Part shown: positions 9,044-17,776 of the stretch, piece after piece | Position numbering within the stretch: the stretch's first letter is position 1 | Layout: each line of letters starts with the position of its first letter | From: JAHQVI01 sp963749875 | GTDB taxonomy: Bacteria; Pseudomonadota; Alphaproteobacteria; Rhizobiales; Rhodomicrobiaceae | Reading direction: 5' to 3' | Length of the DNA stretch: 64,000 bases | Assembly (NCBI GenBank): GCA_963749875.1 | Contig: CAVVOX010000004.1 | Span: 372,001 to 436,000 of the forward strand | Notes under the pieces: generated by a model | Database searches by the model: none | Told to the model about the DNA's origin: nothing | What the model saw: only the letters and a program-made list of their open reading frames with translations | Made by a program: the position numbers and the translations under genes

Positions 9044-9640
9044 CCACACGATATCTTATGCGGCAATCGAACGGCCGGACCAGCCGCGCGCTCCTCACGG
9101 CGCCGGGCGTGCGGATTTTGGGTCTAATAGTGTCTGACCGATTGACTTCGGGCCCGAAACAGCCCAACTTCGCCCCGGTCTAGATCAACCCTCGTTCAAT
9201 TGGAGTCACTTAAACGAGGTTCAGTTGACCTATTTCAAAAGACGAGCGCGACTGTCCGCGTCCCTTTGGACGCGCGTTGCGCTAGACGCCATGCCCGGAA
9301 GAGCGTATGGGTCACCTCGGCGTCGGCGCGAATGGGGAAAGATTGCATGCAGGATGGTGGGGTCGCGTGTCTGCCGACAGCCGCGACGAGTACTGCAAAA
9401 ATCTTGACGATCAATTTGGACCTTTTTCGCGCGAAAAATGTACGTGCAAAGGGTCAGCCTCGTTTTCCTCCAAACAGCCTTTCGCCGGCCTGCGTACACC
9501 GACGCGCTGCGGCAGGCCGCCTGTGCGCGGATGGAAGACGGACCGCTTCATTCGACGTTAATGCGACGGTTCCTATTCACGCAGCCGGAACGATTTGCTT
9601 GAAAGAGCGTGGCCGTCACCGACGGTAATGGAAGAAGAAT
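9044..9640 (+). other. Intergenic region before carA, containing repeat copy C
   Basis: About 600 bp between the dehydrogenase and carA. It contains repeat copy C (9180-9285) and otherwise no recognisable gene; short open frames here do not resemble proteins. A carA promoter is expected close to 9640, but I see no convincing -35/-10 pair. Confidence 0.5.
9180..9285 (+). repeat. Dispersed CTAG-bounded repeat, copy C (short form)
   Basis: Starts CTAGATCAACCCTCGTTC and ends GTTGCGCTAG, with the left hairpin intact but diverged (CTCGTTCAATTG...ACTTAAACGAG). The right half reads GCGTCCCTTTGGACGC: the arms meet directly and the 22-nt inner palindrome of the long form is absent. It therefore represents the empty state of the inner site. 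Confidence 0.83.
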
Positions 9641-10924
9641 ATGCCCAGCGATCAAACCGGTCACATCGAAGCAGCACAGGAAAACACGATCTCCCTCTTC
9701 AGCGACACAATTTTTGCCCCGATGAAACGGATGCCGTGCGAAAATTGGAAAGAGCCCACATTGACCGCCGCGCTCGTCCTTGCCGACGGCACGATCCTGC
9801 GCGGCTACGGGCTCGGCGCGAGGGGCAAGGCCGTGGGCGAGCTGTGCTTCAATACCGCGATGACGGGCTATCAGGAGATCCTGACCGACCCATCCTATGC
9901 GGGCCAGATCATCACCTTCACCTTTCCCCATATCGGCAATGTCGGGGCGAACCCAGACGATATCGAAACCTCCAATCTCGCTGCAGCCTCCGGCGTCCGG
10001 GGATGCGTGCTGCGCACGGCCATCACGGATCCGTCCAACTACCGTGCGATGCAGCATTTCGATGCCTGGCTGAGATCGCGTGGCATTATCGGCCTCTGCG
10101 GCATCGATACCCGCGCATTGACCGCGCACATCCGTGAAAAAGGCATGCCGAACGCGATCATCGCGCATGATCCCGAGGGCAGCTTCGATTTCGACGCGCT
10201 CGCGGCCGAAGCGCGGGCGTGGCCCGGCATCGAGGGAATGGATCTGGCCAAGGAGGTGACCGCCGGCCAGAGCTATACATGGGATGAGACGGTATGGAGG
10301 TGGGGTGAGGGTTACGGCCATCAGGAATCGCCGCAATTCCACGTCGTCGCCATCGATTATGGCATGAAGCGCAACATTCTACGCTGCCTTGCCACGGAAG
10401 GCTGCAAGATTACGGTCATGCCCGCCACCGCGACGGCGGAGGACGTTCTCGCGCGCAACCCCGACGGGATGTTCCTCTCCAACGGCCCCGGCGACCCCGC
10501 CGCGATGAGCGACTATGCCGTGCCGGCGATCCGCGAGCTCGTCGCATCGGGCAAGCCGGTCTTCGGCATCTGCCTCGGCCATCAGCTTCTGGCGCTGGCG
10601 CTCGGCGCCAAGACGCGCAAAATGCATCAGGGACATCACGGCGCCAATCATCCGGTCAAGGATTTCACCACTGGCAAGGTCGAGATCACCTCGATGAATC
10701 ATGGCTTTACCGTGGATCGCGAGACGCTCCCGCAAGGCGTCGAGGAGACGCATGTCTCGCTGTTCGACGGCTCCAATTGCGGCATCCGCCTGACGGACCG
10801 GCCGGTCTTCTCCGTGCAGTACCACCCCGAGGCCTCGCCCGGCCCGCAGGACAGCCATTATCTGTTCCGCCAGTTCATCAACCATATTCGGCAGAGCAAA
10901 GACGGGAAAGCTGGGGTGGATTGA
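9641..10924 (+). CDS. carA: Carbamoyl-phosphate synthase small (glutaminase) subunit
   Basis: Releases ammonia from glutamine for the large subunit CarB, feeding arginine and pyrimidine synthesis. The N-terminal CarA domain (ALVLADGTILRGYG, FNTAMTGYQEILTDPSY) is followed by a class I glutamine amidotransferase with nucleophile Cys311 in GICLGHQL and His395 in QYHPEASPGP. Start 9641 has GGAAGA upstream; a shorter start at 9722 (MKRMPCENW) fits most homologues better in length but lacks a good ribosome binding site. carB is not adjacent, which is common in alphaproteobacteria. Confidence 0.95.
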   Translation: MPSDQTGHIEAAQENTISLFSDTIFAPMKRMPCENWKEPTLTAALVLADGTILRGYGLGARGKAVGELCFNTAMTGYQEILTDPSYAGQIITFTFPHIGNVGANPDDIETSNLAAASGVRGCVLRTAITDPSNYRAMQHFDAWLRSRGIIGLCGIDTRALTAHIREKGMPNAIIAHDPEGSFDFDALAAEARAWPGIEGMDLAKEVTAGQSYTWDETVWRWGEGYGHQESPQFHVVAIDYGMKRNILRCLATEGCKITVMPATATAEDVLARNPDGMFLSNGPGDPAAMSDYAVPAIRELVASGKPVFGICLGHQLLALALGAKTRKMHQGHHGANHPVKDFTTGKVEITSMNHGFTVDRETLPQGVEETHVSLFDGSNCGIRLTDRPVFSVQYHPEASPGPQDSHYLFRQFINHIRQSKDGKAGVD

Positions 10925-11060
10925 TCCTTTTGGACTAGGGCTGAACGATTTACCTGCCACGAAAAGTGCGTCACCTATATCGCGTGCTCATTTCGGGGTG
11001 GGATCCAAAAGCTGGAGTCGAGCAAGCTTAAGCGAGTTCAGTTTTCGTATCACCTGTCTC

Positions 11061-11976
11061 ATGATGAATGAAAGAAAACGCCTATTTATTAGTTACGCCA
11101 ACGAAGAAGGCATTGTTGCAAAGCAAATTGAAGATATTCTCCTTCCGGACTAAAGGCTGGTCAAAAATGGTTCAAAAAATCACGGACGAAGCTCAGCAAT
11201 CTGACACTCTAATTGTTATTTGTAGTCCCTTCTCCGTCTCAAAGATGTGGCTCGCGTTTGAAGCGGGGGCAGCCTGGTCCCGCAATATTGATATCATTCC
11301 TATCTGCCATTCTGGAATGACGCGGGCTCAGGTGCCCGATCCGTTCCGGCAATATCATAGTTTGGGGATACGCTCGAAGACGTTCGTTGAAGATTTCATT
11401 TCAGCGATTGCAGCGCATTTCGAATTTGCTGATCTTCCCAGCTTCGACGATGAGCACATCGCAGAAGATCTGAAGACGGCCGTTTATAGCGTTAGAGACG
11501 AAGTCAAACCGATTGATGTCTTCGTATCCACTCCTTTTTCCTCGTTTGGCGTCGATCACGAAAAGAAAGCATTCTTAATAGAGCTTCGAGAAGTCCTTAA
11601 ATCATTGATGACGCATTCTTCCTTGCGGAATTTCCACTATTGCCTAAATACGATAGAAGATTTCAGCTTGGATCAACCACATTTCCTGGCGTTCGCAATA
11701 TCGATTCAGAAATTACGACAATCAAATAAATTTCTGATGATTGTTCCTTATGAAACTCTCCCATCAAGCTGCTTTGTTGAAGCAGGAATTGCAATTGGCT
11801 TGAAAATTCCATCGGTTTACTTTGTTCGAAGTCGTAAATGCTTTCCGAACCTGTTACGGGAAGTCGGCGGCGTGAACAGAGCCGACGTTAGCGTCGATGA
11901 GTTCAGCTCGCTCGCCGAAGTTGCAGCGAAGTTAAGAGGGTTTGGCCCTCAAATGTGGCCGAACATACACGGATAG
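11061..11976 (+). pseudogene. TIR-like two-domain protein, frameshifted; possible defence effector
   Basis: Tandem ATGs at 11061/11064 open a frame reading RLFISYANEEGIVAKQIEDI, a typical TIR first strand and helix, which ends at TAA after 30 codons. Skipping one G at 11147/11148 continues the fold: SDTLIVICSPFSVSKMW, then FEAGAAW with the likely catalytic Glu. From about residue 150 a second alpha/beta domain begins (IDVFVSTPFSSFG) and has a similar FVEAGIAIGLKIPSVYF motif, recalling nucleoside deoxyribosyltransferase-like folds. TIR domains often cleave NAD+. The gene is visibly AT-richer than its neighbours, which suggests horizontal acquisition. Function and the role of the frameshift are unproven. 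Confidence 0.6.
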
Positions 11977-11977
11977 A

Positions 11978-12826
11978 TCAGTTTCGCCGCTCCCTGATCA
12001 GCCCCTCTTGCGCCACCGACGCCACCAGCACACCATTGCGGCTGTAGATGCTCCCCCGGCAAAAGGCGCGCGCGCCCTCGGCGGACGGGCTGTCCTGAAC
12101 GTAGAGCAGCCATTCATCGGCGCGGAAATCGCGGTGGAACCAGAGCGCGTGATCCAGGCTCGCCATCTGCAGGGACGGATCGAAGGGCCGCTTGGCGTGG
12201 GGCGCGAGACCGGCGCTCAGCAGGGTAAAATCCGAAGCATAGGCCAGTGCGCATTGATGCAGCTGCTTATCGTCGGGCATCGCCCCCTTGGTGCGGAACC
12301 ACAATTTCTGCGTCAGATCGGCGTCCTGAGGCTCGATGTAGCGGCTCAGGCTGACCGGGCGTATCTCGATCGGCCGCTCGAGCGACCAGAAGCCCTGCAT
12401 GGTCGGCGGCACCATCGTCTTGATCTCGTCCTCGCTCGGCAGCGAATCCGGGTCCGGCACATCCGGCATGGGAAATTGATGGGAGAAGCCTGCTTCAGGA
12501 TTGTGAAACGACACGCTCATCGAGAAAATGGCGTGCCCATGCTGGATGGCGACAACGTTGCGCGTGGTGAAGCTCTTGCCGTCGCGAATACGGTCGACAT
12601 TGAAGACGATCGGCACCTTCGGATCGCCGCCGAGCAGGAAATAGCAATGCAGCGAATGGGCGAGCCGGCCCTCGACCGTTCTTCCCGCGGCGACCAACGC
12701 CTGGCCGACCACCTGACCGCCGAAAACACGCTTCCAACTGCTCTGCAGGCTGTAGCCGCGAAACAGGTTGACTTCGAGCGGTTCGAGATCGAGGAGTTTA
12801 ATCAGACCGGTAATGTCTTCCGCCAT
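11978..12826 (-). CDS. tesB: Acyl-CoA thioesterase II (TesB family)
   Basis: Hydrolyses medium- and long-chain acyl-CoA to free fatty acid and CoA. The double-hotdog fold is evident from two similar halves: FRGYSLQSSWKRVFGGQVVGQALVAA near the N-terminus and the C-terminal ASLDHALWFHRDFRADEWLLY, which contains the active-site Asp. Length 282 aa matches TesB. I start at MAEDITGL; the frame extends 51 codons upstream but that part has no family resemblance. It lies convergent to the TIR-like gene, with the two stops nearly touching. Confidence 0.92.
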   Translation of the reverse strand: MAEDITGLIKLLDLEPLEVNLFRGYSLQSSWKRVFGGQVVGQALVAAGRTVEGRLAHSLHCYFLLGGDPKVPIVFNVDRIRDGKSFTTRNVVAIQHGHAIFSMSVSFHNPEAGFSHQFPMPDVPDPDSLPSEDEIKTMVPPTMQGFWSLERPIEIRPVSLSRYIEPQDADLTQKLWFRTKGAMPDDKQLHQCALAYASDFTLLSAGLAPHAKRPFDPSLQMASLDHALWFHRDFRADEWLLYVQDSPSAEGARAFCRGSIYSRNGVLVASVAQEGLIRERRN

Positions 12827-13057
12827 AGGTGTGTCGCGACCCAATTGATTGTTGCATTTATGTTCAACAGAGCCGGATGGGCTTGAAGCTGTCAAGGGAA
12901 TAGGCGCGCCGGTTCCGGCGGCATCCGCCGCATTCCGAGACAATGCGCCGCCGCTGTGGAAATTAAGCTCCGATTGCATTCGGCGAGCGTAGAATGGTCA
13001 CGCAGACAAGACACGGAAGGCCGGTAGAATGCCGGATCTGAACCGGAGACCCGCGCG

Positions 13058-14296
13058 ATGGAAAGCAACAGATTCGATGTCATCATAGGCGGCGGCAGCT
13101 TCGTCGGGCTGGCAATCGCGCTGGGGCTGGCGAAATCGGCGCCGGGCGCGTTTCGCATCGCGATTGTCGAACGAATGCCGGCCAGCGAGGCGCGGGCGGG
13201 CCGGTTCGACGGCCGCTCGGTCGCGCTGACCGCCGCGGCGAAACAGATGCTGGAGGCGCTCGGGATCTGGGAGCGCATTGGCGCCGATGCGCAGCCCGTT
13301 CTCGCAATCGACATCACCGACACCGAGCTGGACATGCCGATCCGCTCCGTTCTGCTCAATTTCGACACCGCCGCGGAAGCAGACGGGCCGACGGCCTATA
13401 TCCTCGAGAATGCCATTCTGCGCCGCGCTCTCTATGAAGCCGCCGAGCCGATTGCCGACATCACCTTCTTTTCGCCGGCCACTGTGACCGGCATCGATCT
13501 CGGCGAGGCGATCGCGGAGGCGGAGCTGTCCACCGGCGAAAGGCTGAAGGCCAATCTGATCGTCGCCGCCGATGGGCAGCGCTCCAGCCTGCGCCAGATG
13601 GCGGGCTTCAAGATCGTCGAATGGAAATCCGACCAGGCGGCGATCGTCGGCACGGTGGCCCATGAGAAGCCGCATGAGGGCCGCGCCGTGCAGCATTTCC
13701 TGCCATCCGGGCCGTTCGCGATCCTGCCGATGACGGACAATCGCTGCTCGCTGGTCTGGACGGAACGGGCCGAGGAAGCCCGGCGGATCATGGCGCTCGA
13801 CGAGGCTGGCGCGCTCGCGGAGATCGAGAAGCGCATGGGGCATCGTCTCGGCGCGCTGTCGCTCGTCGGCAAACTGGCTTGCTTTCCGCTCACCATGACG
13901 CTGGCGCGCGGCTTCGTGAAGCACCGTTTCGCGCTGGCGGGCGACGCGGCGCACGGCCTGCACTGGATTGCCGGCCAGGGGCTCAATCACGGGCTGAAGG
14001 ACGCCGCGGCGCTGGCCGAAGTGCTGGTCGACGGCGCGCGGCTCGGGCTCGAGGCCGGCGACCTGACGATGCTGGAGCGCTATGAACGCTGGCGCCGTTT
14101 CGACAGCGCGACATCGGCCATGAGTGCGGCGGCGCTGAACCGGCTGTTCGCCAACGACATCATGCCGCTGCGCGCGGCCCGGCAATTCGGGCTTGGCGTG
14201 GTGGACCGGCTTCCCGGCTTGAAAAGCCTTTTCATGAAAGAGGCGGCGGGCATGACCGGGGACCTGCCGAAGCTGCTGCGCGGCGAACTGGCCTGA
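13058..14296 (+). CDS. UbiH/UbiF/Coq6-family FAD-dependent ubiquinone hydroxylase
   Basis: Flavoprotein monooxygenase that hydroxylates the aromatic ring of a ubiquinone precursor. The dinucleotide-binding motif GGGSFVG is at residues 11-17, and the second FAD motif GDAAHGLHWIAGQGLNHGLKDA is in the last third. The ADGQRSSLR DG motif sits in between. At 412 aa it is full length. Which ring position it modifies (C5, C6 or C1) cannot be decided from sequence alone. It is divergent from the tesB gene across a 230-bp gap. Confidence 0.88.
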   Translation: MESNRFDVIIGGGSFVGLAIALGLAKSAPGAFRIAIVERMPASEARAGRFDGRSVALTAAAKQMLEALGIWERIGADAQPVLAIDITDTELDMPIRSVLLNFDTAAEADGPTAYILENAILRRALYEAAEPIADITFFSPATVTGIDLGEAIAEAELSTGERLKANLIVAADGQRSSLRQMAGFKIVEWKSDQAAIVGTVAHEKPHEGRAVQHFLPSGPFAILPMTDNRCSLVWTERAEEARRIMALDEAGALAEIEKRMGHRLGALSLVGKLACFPLTMTLARGFVKHRFALAGDAAHGLHWIAGQGLNHGLKDAAALAEVLVDGARLGLEAGDLTMLERYERWRRFDSATSAMSAAALNRLFANDIMPLRAARQFGLGVVDRLPGLKSLFMKEAAGMTGDLPKLLRGELA

Positions 14297-14369
14297 GGCT
14301 GCCGGCGGCGTTCCTGACGATGTCCGAAAACCGCTAGACAGGGTGAGGCCAGCTCCGCAGGATCGTCTC

Positions 14370-15881
14370 ATGGACATGGATCACGACGCCTGCTATCGCG
14401 CGCTTTGCCTCCGCGACGCCCGGTTCGACGGACGGTTTTTCGTCGGAGTGAAGACGACCGGCATTTACTGCCGTCCGATCTGCCCGGCGCGGACGCCGCG
14501 CTCGGAGAATGTGATCTTCTACCCAACCGCCGCGGCCGCGCAGGAGGCCGGATTCCGCCCCTGCCTGCGCTGCCGTCCGGAGACCGCGCCCGATCTCGGC
14601 GCCTGGCGCGGCTCCTCGAACACCGTTTCGCGGGCGCTTGCGCTCATTGAAATGGGCGCGCTCGACGACGCCGATGTCGAAACGCTCGCCGGCCGTCTCG
14701 GGGTCGGCGAACGCCAGCTCCGGCGGCTGTTCCGCCAGCATCTCGGCGCCTCGCCGATTGCCGTCGCCCAGACACGCCGCGTCCTTCTCGCCAAACAGCT
14801 CATTCACGAAACGCAACTGCCGATGGCGGAGATCGCGTTCGCAGCCGGATTCGGCAGCATCAGGCGCTTCAACGAGACATTCCGCAGCCTGTTCGGCCGC
14901 CCACCCGGCGCGCTGCGGCGGTCGAGCGCGCCCGACATCCCGGCCGGACCGCGCGGCGAGGTGCGGCTGCTGCTGCGCTACCAGCCGCCCTATGACTGGG
15001 ATGCGATGCTGGATTTTCTGGCCGCGCGCGCCATTCCCGGCATCGAATATGTGAGCGGGGGTGAGTGGGGCCGCACCATCGAAATCGCCGGCCAGCAAGG
15101 CACGGTGACGGTGCGCCCCTCGGGGAACCAGGCACTCGGCGCAACGATCTGCTTTCCCAGGCTCACCGCCTTGCCGTACATCATCGCCAGGCTGCGGCGC
15201 GTGTTCGATCTCTCCGCCGATCCGCTGGCGATCACGTCGCATTTGGCAAAAGACGCGGCACTCGCCGATCTCGTCGCCGCCCGGCCGGGTCTCCGCGTGC
15301 CCGGCGCCTGGGACGGGTTCGAGCTCGCGATCCGCGCCGTACTCGGCCAACAGATCACGGTCGGTGCGGCGCGCGGCCTGGCCGGCCGTCTCGTTGCGGC
15401 TTACGGGGCGCCGCTCGCCGAGCCGGTCGGCCCGCTGACGCATGTCTTCCCGGCACCGGCTGCGCTCGCGAATGCGGACCTCGCCGCGCTCGGAATGCCG
15501 CGCGCAAGGGCGCACACGCTTTCCGCGGTGGCTGCGGCGCTGATCGAGGATCCCGATCTCTTCAGCGCAAGACGCAGCCTCGAAGAGGCCGTTTCAAGGC
15601 TCGGCACGATCAAGGGCATCGGAGCTTGGACCGCGAACTACATTGCGCTACGCCAGCTCAGGGAGCCGGACGCCTTTCCGGCGTCGGATATCGGCCTGCT
15701 GCGCGCCCTTGCCGATGAAACCGGGCGCAGACCCGCCCCCGATGAGCTCGCCGCACGCGCCGAGGCCTGGCGGCCGTGGCGCGCCTATGCCGCGCAGCAT
15801 CTATGGGCAGCCGCCGCTAAAGACGCGCGCCCGCGAAAAGCGCTCAATCCTCCAGCTGGCGCGCCTCGTCGGGCAGCATGA
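14370..15881 (+). CDS. Ada-like regulator fused to AlkA DNA-3-methyladenine glycosylase
   Basis: Alkylation-repair protein. Residues 1-75 form the Ada zinc domain with Cys34, Cys38, Cys65 and Cys68; in Ada, Cys38 accepts methyl from phosphotriesters. An AraC-type helix-turn-helix spans about 90-180. The rest is an AlkA glycosylase with the HhH motif in GTIKGIGAWTANYIALR and the catalytic Asp in PASDIGLLRA. The Ada O6-methylguanine transferase domain is absent, which is usual for this fusion. ATG 14370 is chosen over GTG 14343. The last 38 bp overlap the convergent Trm112 gene. Confidence 0.92.
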   Translation: MDMDHDACYRALCLRDARFDGRFFVGVKTTGIYCRPICPARTPRSENVIFYPTAAAAQEAGFRPCLRCRPETAPDLGAWRGSSNTVSRALALIEMGALDDADVETLAGRLGVGERQLRRLFRQHLGASPIAVAQTRRVLLAKQLIHETQLPMAEIAFAAGFGSIRRFNETFRSLFGRPPGALRRSSAPDIPAGPRGEVRLLLRYQPPYDWDAMLDFLAARAIPGIEYVSGGEWGRTIEIAGQQGTVTVRPSGNQALGATICFPRLTALPYIIARLRRVFDLSADPLAITSHLAKDAALADLVAARPGLRVPGAWDGFELAIRAVLGQQITVGAARGLAGRLVAAYGAPLAEPVGPLTHVFPAPAALANADLAALGMPRARAHTLSAVAAALIEDPDLFSARRSLEEAVSRLGTIKGIGAWTANYIALRQLREPDAFPASDIGLLRALADETGRRPAPDELAARAEAWRPWRAYAAQHLWAAAAKDARPRKALNPPAGAPRRAA

Positions 15882-16047
15882 TCGGCACGCCATCTCTGAT
15901 CGGATAGGCCAGCTTGGCCGCATCGCTGATGAGCTCCTGCCTCTCACGATCATAGCGGAGCGAGCTCTTCGTCAGCGGGCAAACGAGGATTTCGAGCAAC
16001 CGGGGATCGACGGTCTTGCTTTGGTCTTCAGGCGTCGTCATCGGCAT
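15844..16047 (-). CDS. Trm112-family protein (YcaR-like)
   Basis: A 67-aa protein with the signature LLEILVCPLTKSSLRYDRER and YPIRDGVPIMLPDEAR. Eukaryotic Trm112 activates methyltransferases; bacterial short forms such as YcaR have no proven partner. Only one cysteine of the zinc ribbon is present, as in most alphaproteobacterial members, so zinc binding is unlikely. It is convergent with and overlaps the Ada-AlkA gene by 38 bp. Confidence 0.88.
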   Translation of the reverse strand: MPMTTPEDQSKTVDPRLLEILVCPLTKSSLRYDRERQELISDAAKLAYPIRDGVPIMLPDEARQLED

Positions 16048-16442
16048 TTGTCCTGTTGGGCTGGGCGCGACTCACGCGAAGCGATATCCGGCGCGGCGGC
16101 GGAGCGACGGATCGGTTGCCGGCAACGTCGATACGCTCGCGGAAAGAGCAAGAAAAACTAACATTTGCGGCACCAGTGCGGTATAATTTGACAACGTTTC
16201 AGTCGTTAGGCAAGGCGTGAGCACTTGCACACACGAAGTTGGACCCGATGTTCTATGGGGTTGCGCGGGACGTGACCGCTGCAGTCATAAATATAAGAAA
16301 CGTCAGCCTCAACATGTTCGAATTCTGCGCCTTCGGCGGCAGTATGCCGGGGTCAGCCGCATTAGATCGGAGACGGCGGAGTTTGCCCCCGATTCCAACC
16401 GTGCCCCAGCAACGACGACCCTAAGGCGAATGGGAGAGACCT
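16048..16442. other. Intergenic region upstream of the OlsB-like gene
   Basis: About 395 bp between the divergent Trm112 and OlsB-like genes. It must hold both promoters. The part from 16150 to 16310 is AT-richer than the flanks. I see no gene or clear operator. Confidence 0.4.
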
Positions 16443-17426
16443 ATGTTCCTAAGTCCGCGCCGCATCGCCAGCAAGTTCCGGCCACGCGCGCTACAGGGGG
16501 TGCCGCCCTTCGTTCTACCTTTCCGCAACAGACGCGGGACACGCATTCCGATCTTCCCGATCGGGCGGATGCACAAGATCTATGGCCGGATCGGCAATCT
16601 GGAGGTCCGTCTGGCGCGCTCGCGCGGTGATCTCCGCCGGGCGCAGAAGCTGCGCTATGAGGTCTTTTACGAGGAGATGGACGCGGTTCCCAATGCCGCC
16701 GCGATGCTCAGCCGGCGCGACCGAGATCCTTACGACGCGATCTGCGATCATCTTCTCGTGGTGGACCATGGCGCTCCTGTCGCCAATGGCAAGAAGCGCT
16801 GGCGACGCCGGCCGCGTGTCGTCGGCACCTACCGCGTTCTGCGCCAGGACGTCGCCGAAGCCAATGACGGGTTCTACAGCCAGCAGGAATATGACATCGG
16901 GCCCCTGATCGCCGCCAAACGCCGCGATCATTATTTCATGGAACTCGGGCGGTCCTGCGTCCTCAAGCCTTACCGCCACCGCCGGACGGTCGAGTTGCTC
17001 TGGCACGGCATCTGGACCTATGTCCGCGAGCATGGCGTCGATGTGATGATCGGCTGCGCCAGTTTCCCCGGTATCGACCCGAGGCAGCACGCCCTGCCGC
17101 TCAGCTTCCTTTATCACAATGCGCTTGCTCCCAAGGAGTGGCGCGTCAAGGCGCATGACCGGCTCTATATCGACATGAATATGATGCCGGCGAAGGATAT
17201 CGACGCCAAGGCCGCGCTGAAGGCGATCCCTCCGCTGATCAAGGGATATTTGCGGCTCGGCGCCTATGTCGGCGATGGTGCGGTGATAGACCGTCAGTTC
17301 GGCACGACGGATGTCCTGATCATCCTGCCGGTCGAGGCGATGGATCCGCGTTATTTCGGCCATTTCGGCGGCCCGGAAGACGCCACCTCAGTGCTCGGCG
17401 CGCCGATCGGCCGAAAATTGAGCTGA
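16443..17426 (+). CDS. olsB: GNAT-fold L-ornithine N-alpha-acyltransferase (OlsB-like)
   Basis: Predicted to transfer 3-hydroxyacyl from acyl carrier protein to ornithine, the first step of ornithine-lipid synthesis. The acyltransferase domain starts around residue 50 (LEVRLARSRGDLRRAQKLRYEVF) and includes FMELGRSCVLKPYRHRRTVELLWHG, the acyl-donor binding part, and GCASFPGIDP. At 327 aa it carries a longer basic N-terminus than typical OlsB (about 270-300 aa), and an ATG near residue 43 (MHKIYGRIGNLEVRL) may be the true start. No olsA is adjacent. Confidence 0.82.
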   Translation: MFLSPRRIASKFRPRALQGVPPFVLPFRNRRGTRIPIFPIGRMHKIYGRIGNLEVRLARSRGDLRRAQKLRYEVFYEEMDAVPNAAAMLSRRDRDPYDAICDHLLVVDHGAPVANGKKRWRRRPRVVGTYRVLRQDVAEANDGFYSQQEYDIGPLIAAKRRDHYFMELGRSCVLKPYRHRRTVELLWHGIWTYVREHGVDVMIGCASFPGIDPRQHALPLSFLYHNALAPKEWRVKAHDRLYIDMNMMPAKDIDAKAALKAIPPLIKGYLRLGAYVGDGAVIDRQFGTTDVLIILPVEAMDPRYFGHFGGPEDATSVLGAPIGRKLS

Positions 17427-17652
17427 CGGCGTCCGCCAGCCCATTTTCGATGGGACTTGGAGCAGCGAACCCTTAACCGGAATCGGATGCGCTGCTCTGT
17501 CTTCTTATTTGCGCATCGGATCTATTCGAAAACCGGTATCCACTTTTCGGTCCGATGCGCTGGCCTGTCCGCCTTGTCTTGCGGCCCTGCCCGCCTGTAG
17601 ACTTTCCCATAATTCGAATCGCAAGCGCCGGGCGGGCATTTCGCTTGCGAAG

Positions 17653-17760
17653 CTAGATCAACCCTCGTTCAAGCGCTTCCACTTGGACGAGGTTAAGTTG
17701 ATCGATTTCAAAAGGCGAGCGCAACTGTTCCCGCGTCCATTTGGACGCGCGTTGCGCTAG
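17653..17760 (+). repeat. Dispersed CTAG-bounded repeat, copy D (short form)
   Basis: Begins CTAGATCAACCCTCGTTC and ends GTTGCGCTAG. The left hairpin is present with a changed loop. The right half reads GCGTCCATTTGGACGC, lacking the 22-nt inner palindrome. It ends 16 bp before the start of the next gene. Compared with copy F (31405-31534), the difference is exactly one 22-nt block after GTCCAT. Confidence 0.85.
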
Positions 17761-17776
17761 GGGCGAGTAGTGGCCT

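Noticed and set aside
10925..11060. carB next to carA
   Set aside because: The space after carA holds no large synthetase; carB must lie elsewhere.
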